Positions 24,798-37,125 of a stretch of DNA of 37,125 bases are shown piece by piece. The DNA lies in NCBI GenBank assembly GCA_013365365.1, contig JABVXU010000527.1:1-37125 (forward strand). The letters are read 5' to 3'. The notes under the pieces are model-generated. The model did no database searches and was not told the origin of the DNA. It worked only from the letters and a program-made list of their open reading frames with translations. This stretch comes from Cruorifilaria tuberocauda. Lineage: Eukaryota; Nematoda; Chromadorea; Rhabditida; Onchocercidae. How positions within the stretch are numbered: position 1 is the stretch's first letter; every line of letters starts with the position of its first letter. The position numbers and the translations under genes are program-made.

Positions 24798-27104
24798 AAA
24801 ATTAACAATAAACATATATCGTGTTATTGAGAAAGAAAATCCATGCTCGTTAACTACAACACCTAATACCGTTATCATGACATAATATCCGACATCATAC
24901 CATGAATGACTAAAAAGACAGGTTACCTAATAATGAAGTGGTATTGCCTCAGTTAAGCTACGCTAAAATCCGGTCAGTTGTCAAGTGAATATCTTTAAAT
25001 AACACATGAAATCTTAAATATTAAAGAAAAAGCAAAAAAGAGACCGGAAAAATGTTACTAGCATCCAGTAAAGGTAGGCAAAACTTAAAATACATTAACT
25101 GCTAACTGGAACAGACGAAGATTACGTGAATGCGTAAAGGAACGACCACCCGCGAATCACGGTCAGGCGTAATGAATGCATAAAGTTAAAAGTAGCCAAG
25201 AAGCTATGATTGCTTATCTCTCGGTTTCAAATGCTTGCAGATTTATTGCTTTTCAATTTACTGTTGTTTAATTATTGCGCTATTCATCTAATTGTTAATC
25301 ATTCCAATAATAATAATTTTGAAGATAGTTTTCCATGAACTATTGTTTCTCTCCCACTATCAGTTATTTTTCAGTTGACTTCATTGGGATTCGTTTTAAG
25401 AGTTTTGGAAAATTCATTCAATGATTACTGTTTCAGTCAATTTCACTCTCTGCTTGATAGATCTGAAGTTTTTAATTTCGTTTTTTATGCTATTTGCTTT
25501 TATCAGTTGGATGAGAAATTTAATATTGAAAATCTGTTCTGCGTTTTTACCATTTTTTGATTATTTAAACTTATATTTTGTAATCTCGTTTGATTTTACA
25601 TCTCTTTTTGCTATTTTATTTATTGTATTCTTTTTTTATTAATGCCGTTTTTATATGCTTTACTGGCCAGGTTTTATCGTCTACAAATTTATCATATTTT
25701 TTAGCTGAATTTATCCTTCTTTCACCTTTTGTGTTATTTTTACCTAATGCATGTTATTTTATTTATTTATTTCTTGCATACTTTCATCATTTTTTTTATT
25801 TTTTGTGACATTGCTCTTATCTTAATTTTGTCCTTTTATATATATCTTTTTACTAATCACACTCTTCACAGGCTTTTTTTGATTATTTTATCTTTTTCTT
25901 TTTGAAGCAAACATTCGAAAAAATCCTAGCAAATACTAATTTCTAAAAAGTTGTCATCAATAAAATAAATTAATAAAAAAGAATTGCAAAGACAGAGAAA
26001 TTACGTTAAAATAAAGATCCAGATTGTCTTGTTCAATTTGTATGTTTCCTACAAAGCTTAGTTACGTCATTCTGAATCAAAAGAAATGAAATGAAAATAT
26101 ATTTTTTTATTACAGGGAAAATAACTAAAATAAATTAAATTAAAAATGAAGCATATAGAAGTGGAATGAAACAGAGTAAAAAAGCAATGAATGCTAAAAA
26201 AATTGAACAGCAAACCGAAAATAAATTAATTATTGAAAAGTAAAACGATATACTTGGAAGCCAAAACTAAAAAACAAAATATTCACAAAGAAGTAGTTAA
26301 AGCTAAGAAACTTCACCTCTACTTCCAAAACAAAAAAGCTGTAAGTGACACATTGCACAAACATCGTTAGTCGTAAATTTATGTAAAGAAATCAGAAAAA
26401 TTCAGAAATGGAGAAGATAAATAACAACAGATGTAAAAAATAACTAAAATTGAAAAATTGTTAGCTGGAAAAAAAACAACTTAATCTTAGATGTAAATAT
26501 CACAGTATTTTGCAGCATTCTCGTAATGAGAAATTATTCAATGATTAAAATAACCCTTCGCACAAAAATAACAGAATACTCAAGTACCCTTATTGGTCAT
26601 AATAACAATGATATAAGCAATGTTAGAATAGAAAGAGTCATTATAATCATCGGCGCAAAAAAACATTTGGGAAAGCTATAATCTTTATCTTAGAATAAAA
26701 GAAAAAGTACAAATTTTTTACTATTCATTCTTTCTGTCACAACTGCATTTATCTAATTTAGAAAATTATACAGTTTTTACTTTATCAACTCACTTTTTAA
26801 AGGTATTTTAAAGCTTCCTGAAATTGTTCAAAGATACAGAATTGTAGAATTTTAGGAAAACAAAAAAGATTGTGTCCATTAGATGCACTGCATCATAAGT
26901 ATCAGTATAATGTTTATTTATGTACTAATGAATTGAATATTTCGAGCAAGACATGTTTCAAAAACAATTATAAACATACGCGAATAAGTTTTAATGGATG
27001 CTTTTCGGCTCTCCTGTTAGTAAATTATAATTATTTATCACCATTATTATAATAAACAATCGCCTCGTTATCAACAAAAAAACTTGTACATTACGACAAA
27101 GTTA
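24798..27104. other. Spacer between HBS1 and the unrecognised minus-strand gene
   Basis: No exon is supported. A GC-richer patch at about 25141-25172 (ACCACCCGCGAATCACGG) stands out upstream of HBS1 and could belong to its promoter. About 25375-25905 is heavily T-rich on the plus strand and about 25906-26500 is A-rich, a sharp strand switch. Overlapping hydrophobic open frames at 25375-25808 are explained by the T bias. A 60-codon frame at 26870-27052 shows no domain. Confidence 0.55.
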
Positions 27105-27110
27105 TTTATT
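27105..27110 (-). terminator. Polyadenylation signal of the unrecognised gene
   Basis: TTTATT on the plus strand (AATAAA on minus) lies about 120 bases beyond the stop codon at 27232-27234. Confidence 0.5.
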
Positions 27111-27231
27111 TGAAGTAGCCGGTAGCAATGGATCTTCCTAGGCAACAATTGTACATTTGTTTCATGAAAATACCAGAGAAGCAGTTCTTGAAACGAAAGT
27201 AAACAAATTATCTCAGTCATGAAGAAAATGA

Positions 27232-30200
27232 TTACAGTTGCTCGCTTATCATTTCTGTGTTCTTTCCTTCCGTAAAAGTACCAACCATTCTTCCTTCTTC
27301 CTTTACATCATTTGCACGGAAAGACATATCATATCTGCAACTCATAACCGCAAAATAAGTAAACTTTAGATTCCAGACATATAATTTTATGAAAGTGTTG
27401 AATTTCCCATTTCCAATCTTAGAAGCTAGCTAGAGAGAAAAAGTTTCAATATATCAAAACAGTTATCCTGCCACTAAAATCAGAACGGAACTTCAATAAT
27501 GTAGCAGCATTGCTGTAGCTTACGTACTTTACAAAACAAGTTTAATAAAGCAGCAAAACTAACAGAAAACAGTGCAGCTTATCAAGCTCTCGAAAAAGCA
27601 AGTTATACTGTTCATCAAGTTGACCATTATCACTATAAAATAAATTTTAAATAATCAACGATAATATCTCAGCTATAGTCATATTCAGTGATTTGAAAAA
27701 AAGAAACCTGAAAGTGGAAAAATTTGGGGCTTGTATTTTATGCAGTTTGACATGGAATGCAGTCAAATTTTCCATTTCTTCTCTGGCTTTGCGCATCATT
27801 TTCAATTTTTCCTCGTCCACTGAAAAAAATTAAAAAGAAACCAGAAAGCCAAATAGCAAAATTATTTATCTTCTCGTTCTAACCTGCAGCTCCGCTGTTC
27901 AATCTTATAAGAAAACTGGAAGAATGGTGGCCATTATCTACTCTGCTTTGGTCAATGATTTGATAAGTAATACAATGAGGTTTTCATTATAAACTCCAAC
28001 TTTATAAAGTTTTGAACTGTTCTCTGAGAAAAAGTAACCACTTCATAATATACAGTGAGGTGTGGTATGATTTAATTCATGCTTCTAAATCACCATTTTT
28101 TAGGTTCTAGATCAATCAGACACTCCTGAAATGAAAGCAATCTCCGCTCGACTTATTTCCATCTTCACCATATTATTTGCTAAACATTGCAATAAACTAA
28201 CTTACAAGCACACATTCTACCCGATCGAAAATTATCCACCAGCGTAGTAAGCGATTGCTCTAGAGCTTCAATTTCAGCCGCATTATCTGGCTCTAGATCT
28301 ATTTGATCGAGTCCATTTATCACATTAGTAGTTCTTTTACGCATATCATTGGTTTCATTGTTCATTTTTGAATTGGTTCTACCTATTTCATCAATTGGCG
28401 GTGTTACAGCAGTCATCATTTCATACCATTGATCTTAAATAAAATAATAGAATAACTGACGGCTCAAGCCGTATTATCATATTATAAATGAATGCAGCAA
28501 TGGTAGGTCTCTTTATTCCATAAAATAACCATATAATTTTAAGAGAATGTTAAGTTTAGGATCTGCATAAATTAGCGAAAAAGTCCAACAACTGAAAGAG
28601 AAACTAAACGATTAAGCTATTTCATAAGATATATTTCACCGTAGATGTCAAATATTCAAAAGGTATTACCAAAGACGTAAGAAAGCTGTCTAATTCACTA
28701 GGACACACTTGTGCTTTATACTGCAAGATACAAGATAAAAAACGCATTGCATAAAAAGTGGATGGAAAAGTGCCAGAAAACAACGAGATCAACAATGAAA
28801 TCGATGATATCCGAAAAATCCAGAGGATAAAGGGACTAATTGTCTTTTTGGAAGGATCAAGTTGTCATCACGTATCTTGAAATTGAGTAAGTCAGTACTC
28901 CAGGCCCAAACGACAAAAAATATTGCAGTTTTGCATGTATTGAATTAAATAAGTTTAAGACTAATACTAATTAATGAGAAATGAGAAATATATTCACTAT
29001 TTAAATTTTTCGAACGGTGAAAAAAAATAAAATCCACCATAATTAATTTATATTCAATTCCTAGTGAGAAAAAAAAAACGCAAAATCATACCGACCGAAG
29101 AACAGAGTATGTGGAACAGCTTACCATGTTTATCGTTCTCACTGATATCATCTATGCTTTTATCCGTATATGGTAACTTTAAGGCTGTTGGACGAGGAAA
29201 TTCTTTGTCGATTTTGTCTCCATCGCTATCTGTACAGTCGTTTTTTCTGGAAATTACTTCTTAATACAAATAAAGAGACATACATTAGGCAAAGATTTGT
29301 TGAAAATTACTTATTTGGTAAAAATTTCCTCGAATCGAATATATTAAATGATTTACATGGAAATTTAATTATTTCACTTCACAATATAAAGTGAATGGGC
29401 AAAGTTCCATGAGATCAAATGATTTAAAATAAAAGATGTAAGTAATACTTCGAAGCGAATGAGGCCGAAATTTTCGATAATCGATGCATTCTTCCGTAAG
29501 TTCATTGAATTTGAGGAACTTTATTTTGATCAGCCAATGATATTAAACCCGTCATTATGTAAACTGTGAAGGAGTATCGGGTATGATAATACCATACGTT
29601 ACGTGAATTAAATTGAGAAACGGTTCGTCCTTCAAATAGAAAATTTCTGTGAAAAGAAGGATAAGCCCTTCACAATTAATTTATTGTTTTCATAATCGTT
29701 CTCACGCCATTATCAAAATATTTAAATTACTAAATGCACAGTATTTATGTTTTTTTTCTTGCCAGCATATTTGAAATACTGTCGAATATTAAAGGTATAT
29801 TATTTATTTCTCTTATTTGGCACTTATGAAGGAAAATTTTATTTCTCCTCAATTCAAACATTTAGCTACGAATTTCATTTAATTGCTTCCTTTTAATGAA
29901 ATTATCTCCATCATAAATATCATCTATTTTCGTTATGTTTGGCCTAGCACTTATTAAATCAATTCCTTTTTCTTCTACTAGAAATTTTAAATTAATTTTT
30001 TTCATTTTTCCAGTTTAATGCTGGCATTCTAGTTGCATAATTGAAAACGCTGGCTTATTTCTCCTGCGCTCTATACTTTAAATTATTATTAATCACTTTT
30101 TCATTTTTACTATCATTAATTTTTCATTGCTAAGAGTTTTTAAAAATTTTTAAATTGTGACTAATAAAATTTTTTCTCTACAACAGTACGAGAATATTCC

Positions 30201-30824
30201 AACCATAATCATTCTGATGATAGTAAAAGTGGGCACAACAGTGATAAGCTTCTTATTTTTTTTCAACTTTACTATTTTAATCTTATTTTGTCAAAACTAT
30301 ATATTATATAGGTTTCGACATTTTGAAATTGATGTAAACCATACAACATATCATTCAGCAGGATCTTATCTCTAACGTGCTTATAAATTTATACATAGTT
30401 ATGACGTGAATACGTAATAAATTATTTAAATATAAACGTGTTACTTACGGAATTTCTATAATACCTTAACAGTAATAATAAATAACCTTAATAATTCTAT
30501 AATATCCTAATATTTAAGTATTTGGAAAAGAAAGTGTTGAAAGTATCAGAAAATGATTAAGGAAAAGTTACGAAATTAGTTGACATACGTACGTGTCCAT
30601 CGCGCATAACGTCAACTATGAACTTATATTAAAGTATTTCAAGTAAGGTAATATAAATCACCAAGAAAAAGAATTCTAGCAAGTTATAATAATATTAACG
30701 TAAGTTACACGTACACTTCCTACTCTCTCTTCGTCTAATGCATCTGTATTAGGAATCACATCGATCTCTAACGAATCCGTAGAATCAATGATATTTTCTA
30801 CGCTGCAATCTTTGCAAACTCTAT
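27232..30824 (-). CDS. Unrecognised acidic helical protein, 5' end not found
   Basis: Exons in coding order: 30824 to about 30717, 29259 (or 29246) to 29125, 28433-28206, optional 27937-27884, 27819-27708, 27334-27232 (stop TAA). Except for the first join, whose donor and acceptor are ambiguous, all phases agree; about 245 residues are visible. The first part is acidic and likely disordered (CKDC, EIDVIPNTDALDEERV, PRPTALKLPYTDKS). The middle has DQWYEMMTAVTPPIDEIG, then a helix with EIEALEQSLTTLVDNF. The end has a charged helix, DEEKLKMMRKAREEMENL, then KIQAPNFSTFRYDMSF. Heptad-like spacing suggests a short coiled coil, perhaps a subunit of a complex. No signal peptide, membrane segment or catalytic motif is visible. 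The upstream exon with the start codon is missing: the frame needs one more base-phase donor above 30824 and is closed by a TAA just above it. I do not recognise the family. Confidence 0.65.
27884..27937 (-). other. Possible phase-symmetric cassette exon (54 bases)
   Basis: This segment has an AG before it (GCAGAGTAG) and a GTTAGA donor after it, and codes about 18 residues (NGHHSSSFLIRLNSGAA). Both flanking introns have the same phase, so the transcript stays in frame whether it is used or skipped. Skipping it gives CALDEEKLKMM across the join. It could be an alternative exon or no exon at all. Confidence 0.35.
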
Positions 30825-31615
30825 CTGAAAGTTTGTATATTTTCCATTAGCATTCTTTGTAGTCTCTTCAAATTGCAGCATCTTTCATTCAATATAATTT
30901 TTTCTTTGTTTTATTCAACCAAAAAAATTCGTTTGTTTAGTGAAAAGGATGGCGAAAAGTTTAAAATTATTAAATTCGCTTGAAAGATAGAAAAGTTTGC
31001 TAATTTTTTTCATCAGAGATTTATATAGGAAAGTTAGAGTTAAAGTTAATTATTTTGAAATTTAAACTAAATCTGTTCTTAAAAAGAAAGGCTAACTTTA
31101 TGACAAAAATTTATTTCCTTCACGTGCGTGTGATACTTTATTGATATGTATGATACTTTATAAAACTTACGAAATAATTTAACTTTCAACTTTCTTATAT
31201 AAATTTCTGATAAAATAGTTCGCAATTTTTGTTAGCAATTTGATAGCTTAATCAACAAACTTGATAAAACCAGAATTATAAGTAAGAAATAATTTATATA
31301 AATTTTTTCGATGATTTTTTTCATCATGTTCAAGGGCTTTATATAGCCTTTCAAGTTTTTTTCTTCACTCTCTCGTATTTATTTAGAGCTTAATTGATGT
31401 TATTAATTAGCTAACTATAATTAACATTTTTCGTAATTTATATCAACTTACGATGCAATTTAATTGATACTCTTTTCATTGGAAATTAAATTTTTTATTG
31501 AATTATTACTAACAAATGATTGGTTATCAATTCTTCGATAATACGAATTATTGATTGATTGTTTTTCGAGATGCTATTTTATTATTACATATGAGTAACT
31601 AGATTATTAGCAAAT

Positions 31616-31662
31616 AATAACGAACTCATAAACAAAATAAATAACGAACTCATAAACAAAAT
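31616..31662. repeat. Two-copy tandem repeat, 24-base period
   Basis: AATAACGAACTCATAAAC followed by AAAAT occurs at 31616-31638 and again, identical, at 31640-31662. This is a recent local duplication. Confidence 0.85.
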
Positions 31663-32899
31663 TGTGCGATTATTAATTTAAGATTTTGTGATAACAATAA
31701 TTACTACATGACATTTCATTCACATGCAACGCAATCAAAAATTTCTACTTTGAAATTTTTAAATTAAAAAAAAAATCTAATTTATCCATCATTTCTTTTT
31801 GTTCTATTTCGTTAATCATTTAAATTAAACAAAAAAAAAGCCATGCAAAAAGGACAAAGAAAGACTGACTGAAGTTTATTAGTGAAGAAAAATTTAATAT
31901 TTAATTAACATTAGGAATCAGTATTGTTATAATTTATAAATTTTTTTTCAAACATTATCATTATCATATTATCGTGATTTAATCACTTTATCCATCTTTT
32001 TTCATTTAATTTTCTTATACAATAAATTTTTATTAAATATTTCAAAGAATTATTGAGTTTTTCTTTTTTTTCAAAATTCATCAATTTTCAATTAAACTAA
32101 AAATGAAAAAGTGCATTTCTGAACAAATTTTAAAATCCATTTTCCTTCTGTTTTTTTTCGAAAAATTCTTTAAACAAATATTAAAACTTTTCAAATGCAT
32201 ATTTATCATTATCATGCAGTATCTTTACTTAAGAAATCTTGTTAAAAAATTTCAAAGAATCGTTGAACTTTTTTTTTGTTCCTGAAATTCGTAAATTTAC
32301 AGCTGCTTAAAAATAAAAGGATAAATATTGATAAATCCTGAAATGCATTCTTCTTTTTTCTAAAATGTTGTAATGAGTGTTTATTGATACTATCATACTA
32401 GTACCATCATAATCAAATATAGGTAAGATGAAGGTAATATTGATATATACTGTACGGTACCAAATTATATTACACAATACCAGTTATCAGACTAATACTA
32501 AAAGGACCAAACTTTTTTTTTCTTTTATTAATTTTTTCATGTCCTTTCATTTTAGTATTCTAATACAAACGAATAACCATTAAAGCAATTCAAAAATCAA
32601 ATTACAACAGAATTAGTGTTGCCCTTTTCATTTCTATTTCTAAATTACATTTCTTTTCTTTTCTTTTATATTATCGCTTGAAAACATTTGTTCATTTCTT
32701 TCCTTCTTTTTGTTTTTGCAGAATGAAAGTAAGAAAAAGAGTTAAAGAAAATATACAAATCTAAAGAAAGAAAAGAAAATTTTATTTAGCTTAATTTGCT
32801 AATAAATTACTTCTATGCATATATGATTACATTTTCATATTTCAAAGTGCATTTCGATATCGGCCATTTGTCGTATCTCAATGGTTTAATAAATGATAA

Positions 32900-32990
32900 G
32901 TATGTATGTATGCGTATGAATATGTGGGTGTTTGTATGCAGGTATGTAGGTGTGTATTAATTAATGTATGCGTGTGTATGTGTACTTGTC
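32900..32990. repeat. TATG/TGTG-rich microsatellite
   Basis: Degenerate TATG, TGTATG and GTGT units run for about 90 bases, with a TTAATTAATT interruption in the middle. Confidence 0.8.
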
Positions 32991-33435
32991 TGTTTTACTA
33001 CACTTTTTGAAGAATGATAGCAGTAAGATAATTGAATTTCATGTTATTTCCTTCTTCTTACCTATCCACTAGATAAGTTAAATGAAAAAAATTCCCTTTT
33101 TCTTTGTTCTTTATTCGAATGTATTTATTTTGATCGTAAAATTTTTGTAAAATTTAATTGCTAAATTTTTTATAGTAATGAAAAAAGGAAAAGGAAATTA
33201 TATTGGTATTAAAATTTACTGATTATATTAAAATTTTTTATTTCAAATACTAATTAATCAATAATATATTTTAAAGCGTATAGGAATTAATGTGAGAACT
33301 TTCCATTGAGAATGTTTGAAAGCTTATTGAAATATTTCATGGATAATTAAACTGCTCTTACAAGCGGCAAGAAAGTAAGAAAAAAAAAGCAAAAATTAAT
33401 ATTTAACGTATATTTTCACTATTTTGTTCTACAGC

Positions 33436-33676
33436 ATGATAAGAAGTGTTGTGGAATTTAAGAAGTTTGAGCTTGATTTGAGTAGAGTTGTTGGTCGGGC
33501 ACCAATAATTTGTCATGGATGAAGTTTGTTTGAGCTGAGTTCTTTGGATTTAGCACAATCAATGTAATATCTTCCGTTATTCAATAGAAGATTCGTTTAC
33601 AGCAATGAGAAACCTACAGAATGACCGCACCGCGAATGACAACAGTGCCGCTCCTTTGTTCGACCGAGGGAGGGGA
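33436..33676 (+). CDS. Possible 5' end of an unrecognised gene (two exons)
   Basis: A strong acceptor-like TTTTGTTCTACAG ends at 33434, and the ATG follows after one base. Exon 33436-33511 codes 25 residues (MIRSVVEFKKFELDLSRVV, then GRAPII) with one base left over. After a GTCATG donor and an 89-91 base intron ending CGTTTACAG, exon 33603-33676 continues in phase: SMRNLQNDRTANDNSAA, then PLFDRGRG. The second exon is strikingly GC-rich for this window. A GTTTTT donor would end it in phase 0. No clear continuation was found; one segment at about 35303 (YDYWMNKKDGFRMDE) is in the right phase but isolated. The composition, acceptors and phase match argue for a gene start; the weak donors argue against. 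Confidence 0.35.
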
Positions 33677-34528
33677 GTTTTTTATTAAGATGATAATATC
33701 AGTAGATACGATGGGATATGGATGTATGGGAATGTGGCATAGCAACACAGTCATGATTGCAATATCCTAACCTTTTTATTTTGCAAAGATAGGGATTCAC
33801 ATGACAATCCATGAGAAATATTTAAAACAGTGACATAAATTTCTTGTATCAAATAGCGCCCCAAGAGAGACACAAGGAAATCATACCTTTAGTTTCTCAT
33901 GTTACTCTAATCTTCATAAAGTATAAAGGTTAGAAATAAACATTTATATTTGAAATCTAGTTTCCAGAAGGTTCTCGACAAGAAGAAATTAGTATTAAAA
34001 CTTTTCCTTTCTTATTTTTGTTCTAATTATTTTATTTTCTTATTTCTTATTCTTGTTATTTCTTATTTTTAATTTAATTAATTAATTTTATTAATTAATG
34101 TTGGATATTATGATAATGATTTTACTTATCAAAAGTTTTTTAAATCACTTAAAAAATTTTCTAGTAATTAATCTTATTTGCTGTAATTAATAAATTTTTG
34201 TAATTTAAAATTAAAAAAAAAGTCTTTTTCAATTGTTTATTTATTTTTATTTGCTCTAATTTTAATTCAAATCGTCTTGTTTGATGGAAAACAAACAAAG
34301 ATGAACACCTTATTGCCATAATTTATTTCATTTCATTTCATCACAAATTATTCAATGTAATTGAATTGGAGCAAAATAATAAATAGTTGACCTGAATAAG
34401 ATCAGATGACATTTATCTTTACAGTATCTAGATGAATTTACATAATGTTTATGGAACAAAAAATTATTATATTTAATTTCTAATTCATGTAAATGACCTG
34501 GTTAATGAACGAATTAAATGCAATAATT

Positions 34529-34531
34529 CTT

Positions 34532-34562
<31 letters not shown>

Positions 34563-34592
34563 CTTCTTACTGTCTTTCTCTCTTTCTCTCTA
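34529..34592. repeat. CT microsatellite
   Basis: A (CT)n run of about 30 bases is flanked by TTCT and TCTTTCTC variants. Confidence 0.95.
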
Positions 34593-35884
34593 TGAAAGTA
34601 TGTTTTATTTGAATTATCAAAGAAATAAAAAATGATAATAATTAATTATTAATGCTGATAATGTTAATTACTTTTGTTTTGTCAAAGTTAACACAATTAG
34701 TTATTATTTGATAGGTTACATTATACATTTGAAATTTTTCCATAGATTTTTATGAATTTCGTAAATTTCAAAATTATTCGCTGAAAATGAAAAATGGTTA
34801 AGTACATAAGAGTTAACTACAAAATACATAAAACCAAAGAGTGATCAAAAAATCGGAATTACGTAATTTATTACGTAAAGATTTTAAGTAAAGTTTTTAT
34901 CAGATTTAATCAACAAAAAGATTTACATTAAGCAATTAATCAATTAAATAAAGCAAATATTCTGACTATTACTAAAATTAACATCCATTTTCCTATTTTC
35001 AATTTATAATTATAGATAATTACTGTTGCTCGAATTTTATTAATAATTTACAGTATATACAAGAAACTACGATAATTTAATTTGTCATCCATTATAGTGA
35101 TATATACTTTAATTGATTTCTCCGGGATTGGTAGGCCATTACTGATCGAGAATAAATTTGATAGGATAATTAACAAATCAGTATTGAGCATTAGTACTAG
35201 GTTACACTGATCAGTTTTATTGTCATTATCAACAAAAGACTATTTCATCTGATCATGGCAATCAATCAAAAACAGAAAAATCATGGACATATTTAATTTC
35301 AGTATGATTATTGGATGAATAAGAAGGATGGATTTCGGATGGATGAAATTGTTTCAAAGATATTTATAATATTTATAAATACTTTTCTATAATATATCCT
35401 TTTGATTGCAAATAAGCAACTAATTATTGATTCATTTGAAGTAATTAATTAATCGTATATTTAAATTTAGGTCAAAACTTCACTTTTCTTTTTTAACAAA
35501 TTAAAAATTTCTTTTTTGTTCTTTCCGTTTTTCATGTTACTAATTTATTACCTAAAAACTATTAGGAATTAATAGTATGATTATTTTTGCATCAAATATT
35601 TTCATTTTTCTCTTTTTACGAAATACTTTATAATTATTTATGTTAATATTTATTTAATTTATATTAAATTTACTATCATTTATATGTGTTTTGATTGATT
35701 TAATTGGTAATGATAACAAACTGATAATGCTAACTGCGCTGCACTGAAATTACTGTTATCTTTTTGTCTGATAAAAGTTATCTTCTAATTTTCTACGTAC
35801 AATAAAAATAAAAATATAAACATCGCTTATGAAACATCATTCGATTGTTAATTAATAATGCTCCAAATGATTATTTAATTTTAA

Positions 35885-35920
35885 TTCTCTCTCTCTCTCT
35901 CTTTCCCTTTCTCTTTTCTT
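35885..35920. repeat. CT microsatellite, shorter
   Basis: A pure (CT)n run of about 18 bases is followed by TTCCC and CTCTTTTC variants. Confidence 0.9.
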
Positions 35921-37026
35921 CAACAAATATTCATTAAATTAGATAACTAGTTCGAGAGTAAACAATAGAAGAATTAATTTTATGATGATATTTATAATTT
36001 TCAACAATAATATAATTTTCCAATCAACGTTGAAATGAGTAATTTTGGAATTTTGTTAGTTGCATCGAATGGAGGATTATCAGTTAGAAATGATGTAGTG
36101 TTAAAATAATAGTAAAATAATGAAAACAACAAGCAGCTGATTGATGATAAAAAAAGCATTCAGTATTAGATACGAATAATAAGTTGAAATTCAGCTTACT
36201 AAGATAATTTGATGAGATAAAAACTTGCACTTGATAAGTTATAAATAGATATCAGTGTGATTATCAATACAACTGTAGGGGATAATTCTATATAAGTTAT
36301 TTTTCTTCCAAAAGTGGAAATTCCGTAAAGTCAAAAAAGAAGCTAAAAGTAGATTACTCAGATTTAGTTAAATAAATGTTCGAAAAACGAGCAACATAAA
36401 TACAAGCATCATATTTCAACCAATTCTTATAGAACTTCAAACATTCGATCCATAGCTTTCAACACAAAAACACTCATTAGCATAGGATAGCTTCCAGAAC
36501 AAACTTTCGATTGCTTATCAATTGGAAAGTATTTTGCCAGCAATCATTTCTCTTTTACTCCTTTACTTCATCCTTTCCTAACATTAAAAATTAACATTAA
36601 TAAGTCATTACTACTACTATATATGGCAAAATTAGAGTATTGCTTAATTTACGTTAATTTCTTTGGTGCCATCCTTGGGAAAAATGTAATTTTTTATTTT
36701 AAAATTTGAAAATATCATTTTTCATTTGTCATTTTCAATCATTTTCATGGTGAATCAGAAAACTTCAAATTCCACTAATTTTTTTTCATCATTTATGAGA
36801 ATTTGGTAGTAATGACTGGTTTTTCTAATGAACTGTTATCAGTTCAACAAAATGATGTCACATAAAAAGAGCAATGATTGGTCGAATTTAATTCTAATTG
36901 AATTATTGTATTATCCATTAAAAGTATTGATAAGTTTTTCCTCTTACAAATTACTAGACATTCTAATCAAAACTTATAATAACTTTTCGATTGAACTTGT
37001 TTGTGGTAACTAAAAATAAGTAATCA

Positions 37027-37104
37027 GAATGAATAAGTAATTATGATAAAACAAATATCAGCAAAAATAGTAAATCTTGAAATGAATGAATAAGTAATTA
37101 TGAT
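37027..37104. repeat. Direct repeat of 21 bases at the right edge
   Basis: GAATGAATAAGTAATTATGA followed by T occurs at 37027-37047 and again at 37084-37104, 57 bases apart. The right edge of the window prevents telling whether more copies follow. Confidence 0.85.
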
Positions 37105-37125
37105 TGCAACTTATTAATAGATGTT

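Larger units (their letters stand above)
30825..33434. other. AT-rich region with small repeats
   Basis: The missing 5' exon and promoter of the minus-strand gene should lie here or further right, but none could be identified. The region has a 24-base tandem duplication at 31616-31662 and a GT/TATG-rich tract at 32900-32990. The 60-codon frame at 32103-32285 is phenylalanine- and lysine-rich and looks compositional. Confidence 0.5.
33677..37125. other. AT-rich right end without a supported gene
   Basis: If the exons at 33436-33676 are real, this would be a long intron. It contains two CT microsatellites, an acceptor followed by a short open stretch at about 35303-35358, and a direct repeat at the right edge. 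The open frame at 36828-37013 has no domain or splice support. No RNA gene was seen. Confidence 0.5.

Noticed and set aside
25375..25808. Overlapping hydrophobic open frames resembling membrane proteins
   Set aside because: A T-rich strand yields phenylalanine, leucine and isoleucine by composition; three frames look alike, so none is selected.
1..37125. Bacterial endosymbiont (Wolbachia-type) insert, transposon genes, tRNA or rRNA
   Set aside because: No bacterial-style open genes, transposase or reverse transcriptase motifs, or tRNA/rRNA cores were seen; small fragments could still be missed by eye.

Overview
The window looks like nuclear DNA of a nematode, most likely a spirurid or filarial one. 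It is very AT-rich, its genes are cut into many short exons, the introns begin GT and end mostly in TTTCAG-like AG, and two coding starts sit just behind strong acceptor-like AG sites of the kind used for spliced-leader trans-splicing. The species is an inference; nothing in the sequence names it.

Layout. 1-6590 is AT-rich DNA with simple repeats (a two-length satellite at 1-174, a CAC/CAT triplet array at 2382-2488) and no gene I can support. 6598-8527 (+) is a five-exon four-pass membrane protein of the LAPTM4/5 (Mtp) type. 8614-11850 is gene-free. 11851-19288 (+) is a 22-exon Patched-related (PTR) protein with a sterol-sensing domain. 20214-24785 (-) is a complete 14-exon HBS1-like translational GTPase, convergent with the PTR gene. 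27232-30824 (-) holds an acidic, helical protein I do not recognise, whose 5' end I could not find. 33436-33676 (+) holds two phase-compatible exons that may be the start of another gene. The rest, to 37125, is AT-rich DNA with microsatellites and short duplications.

The genes do not form a pathway. HBS1 works in ribosome rescue with Pelota/Dom34. PTR proteins act in membranes and are tied in nematodes to cuticle, moulting and sterol or lipid handling. LAPTM proteins sit in endosomes and lysosomes. No operon is evident: neighbours are kilobases apart or on opposite strands. I found no transposase, rRNA, tRNA, CRISPR or convincing novel multi-gene system. The points most worth checking are the unrecognised gene, the possible gene start at 33436, a dead exon copy inside the PTR gene, the altered acidic pair in the PTR sterol-sensing domain, and the many ACAGGTAA/G sites in the left 10 kb. 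All exon borders were read by eye and kept only where phases agree; exceptions are stated.
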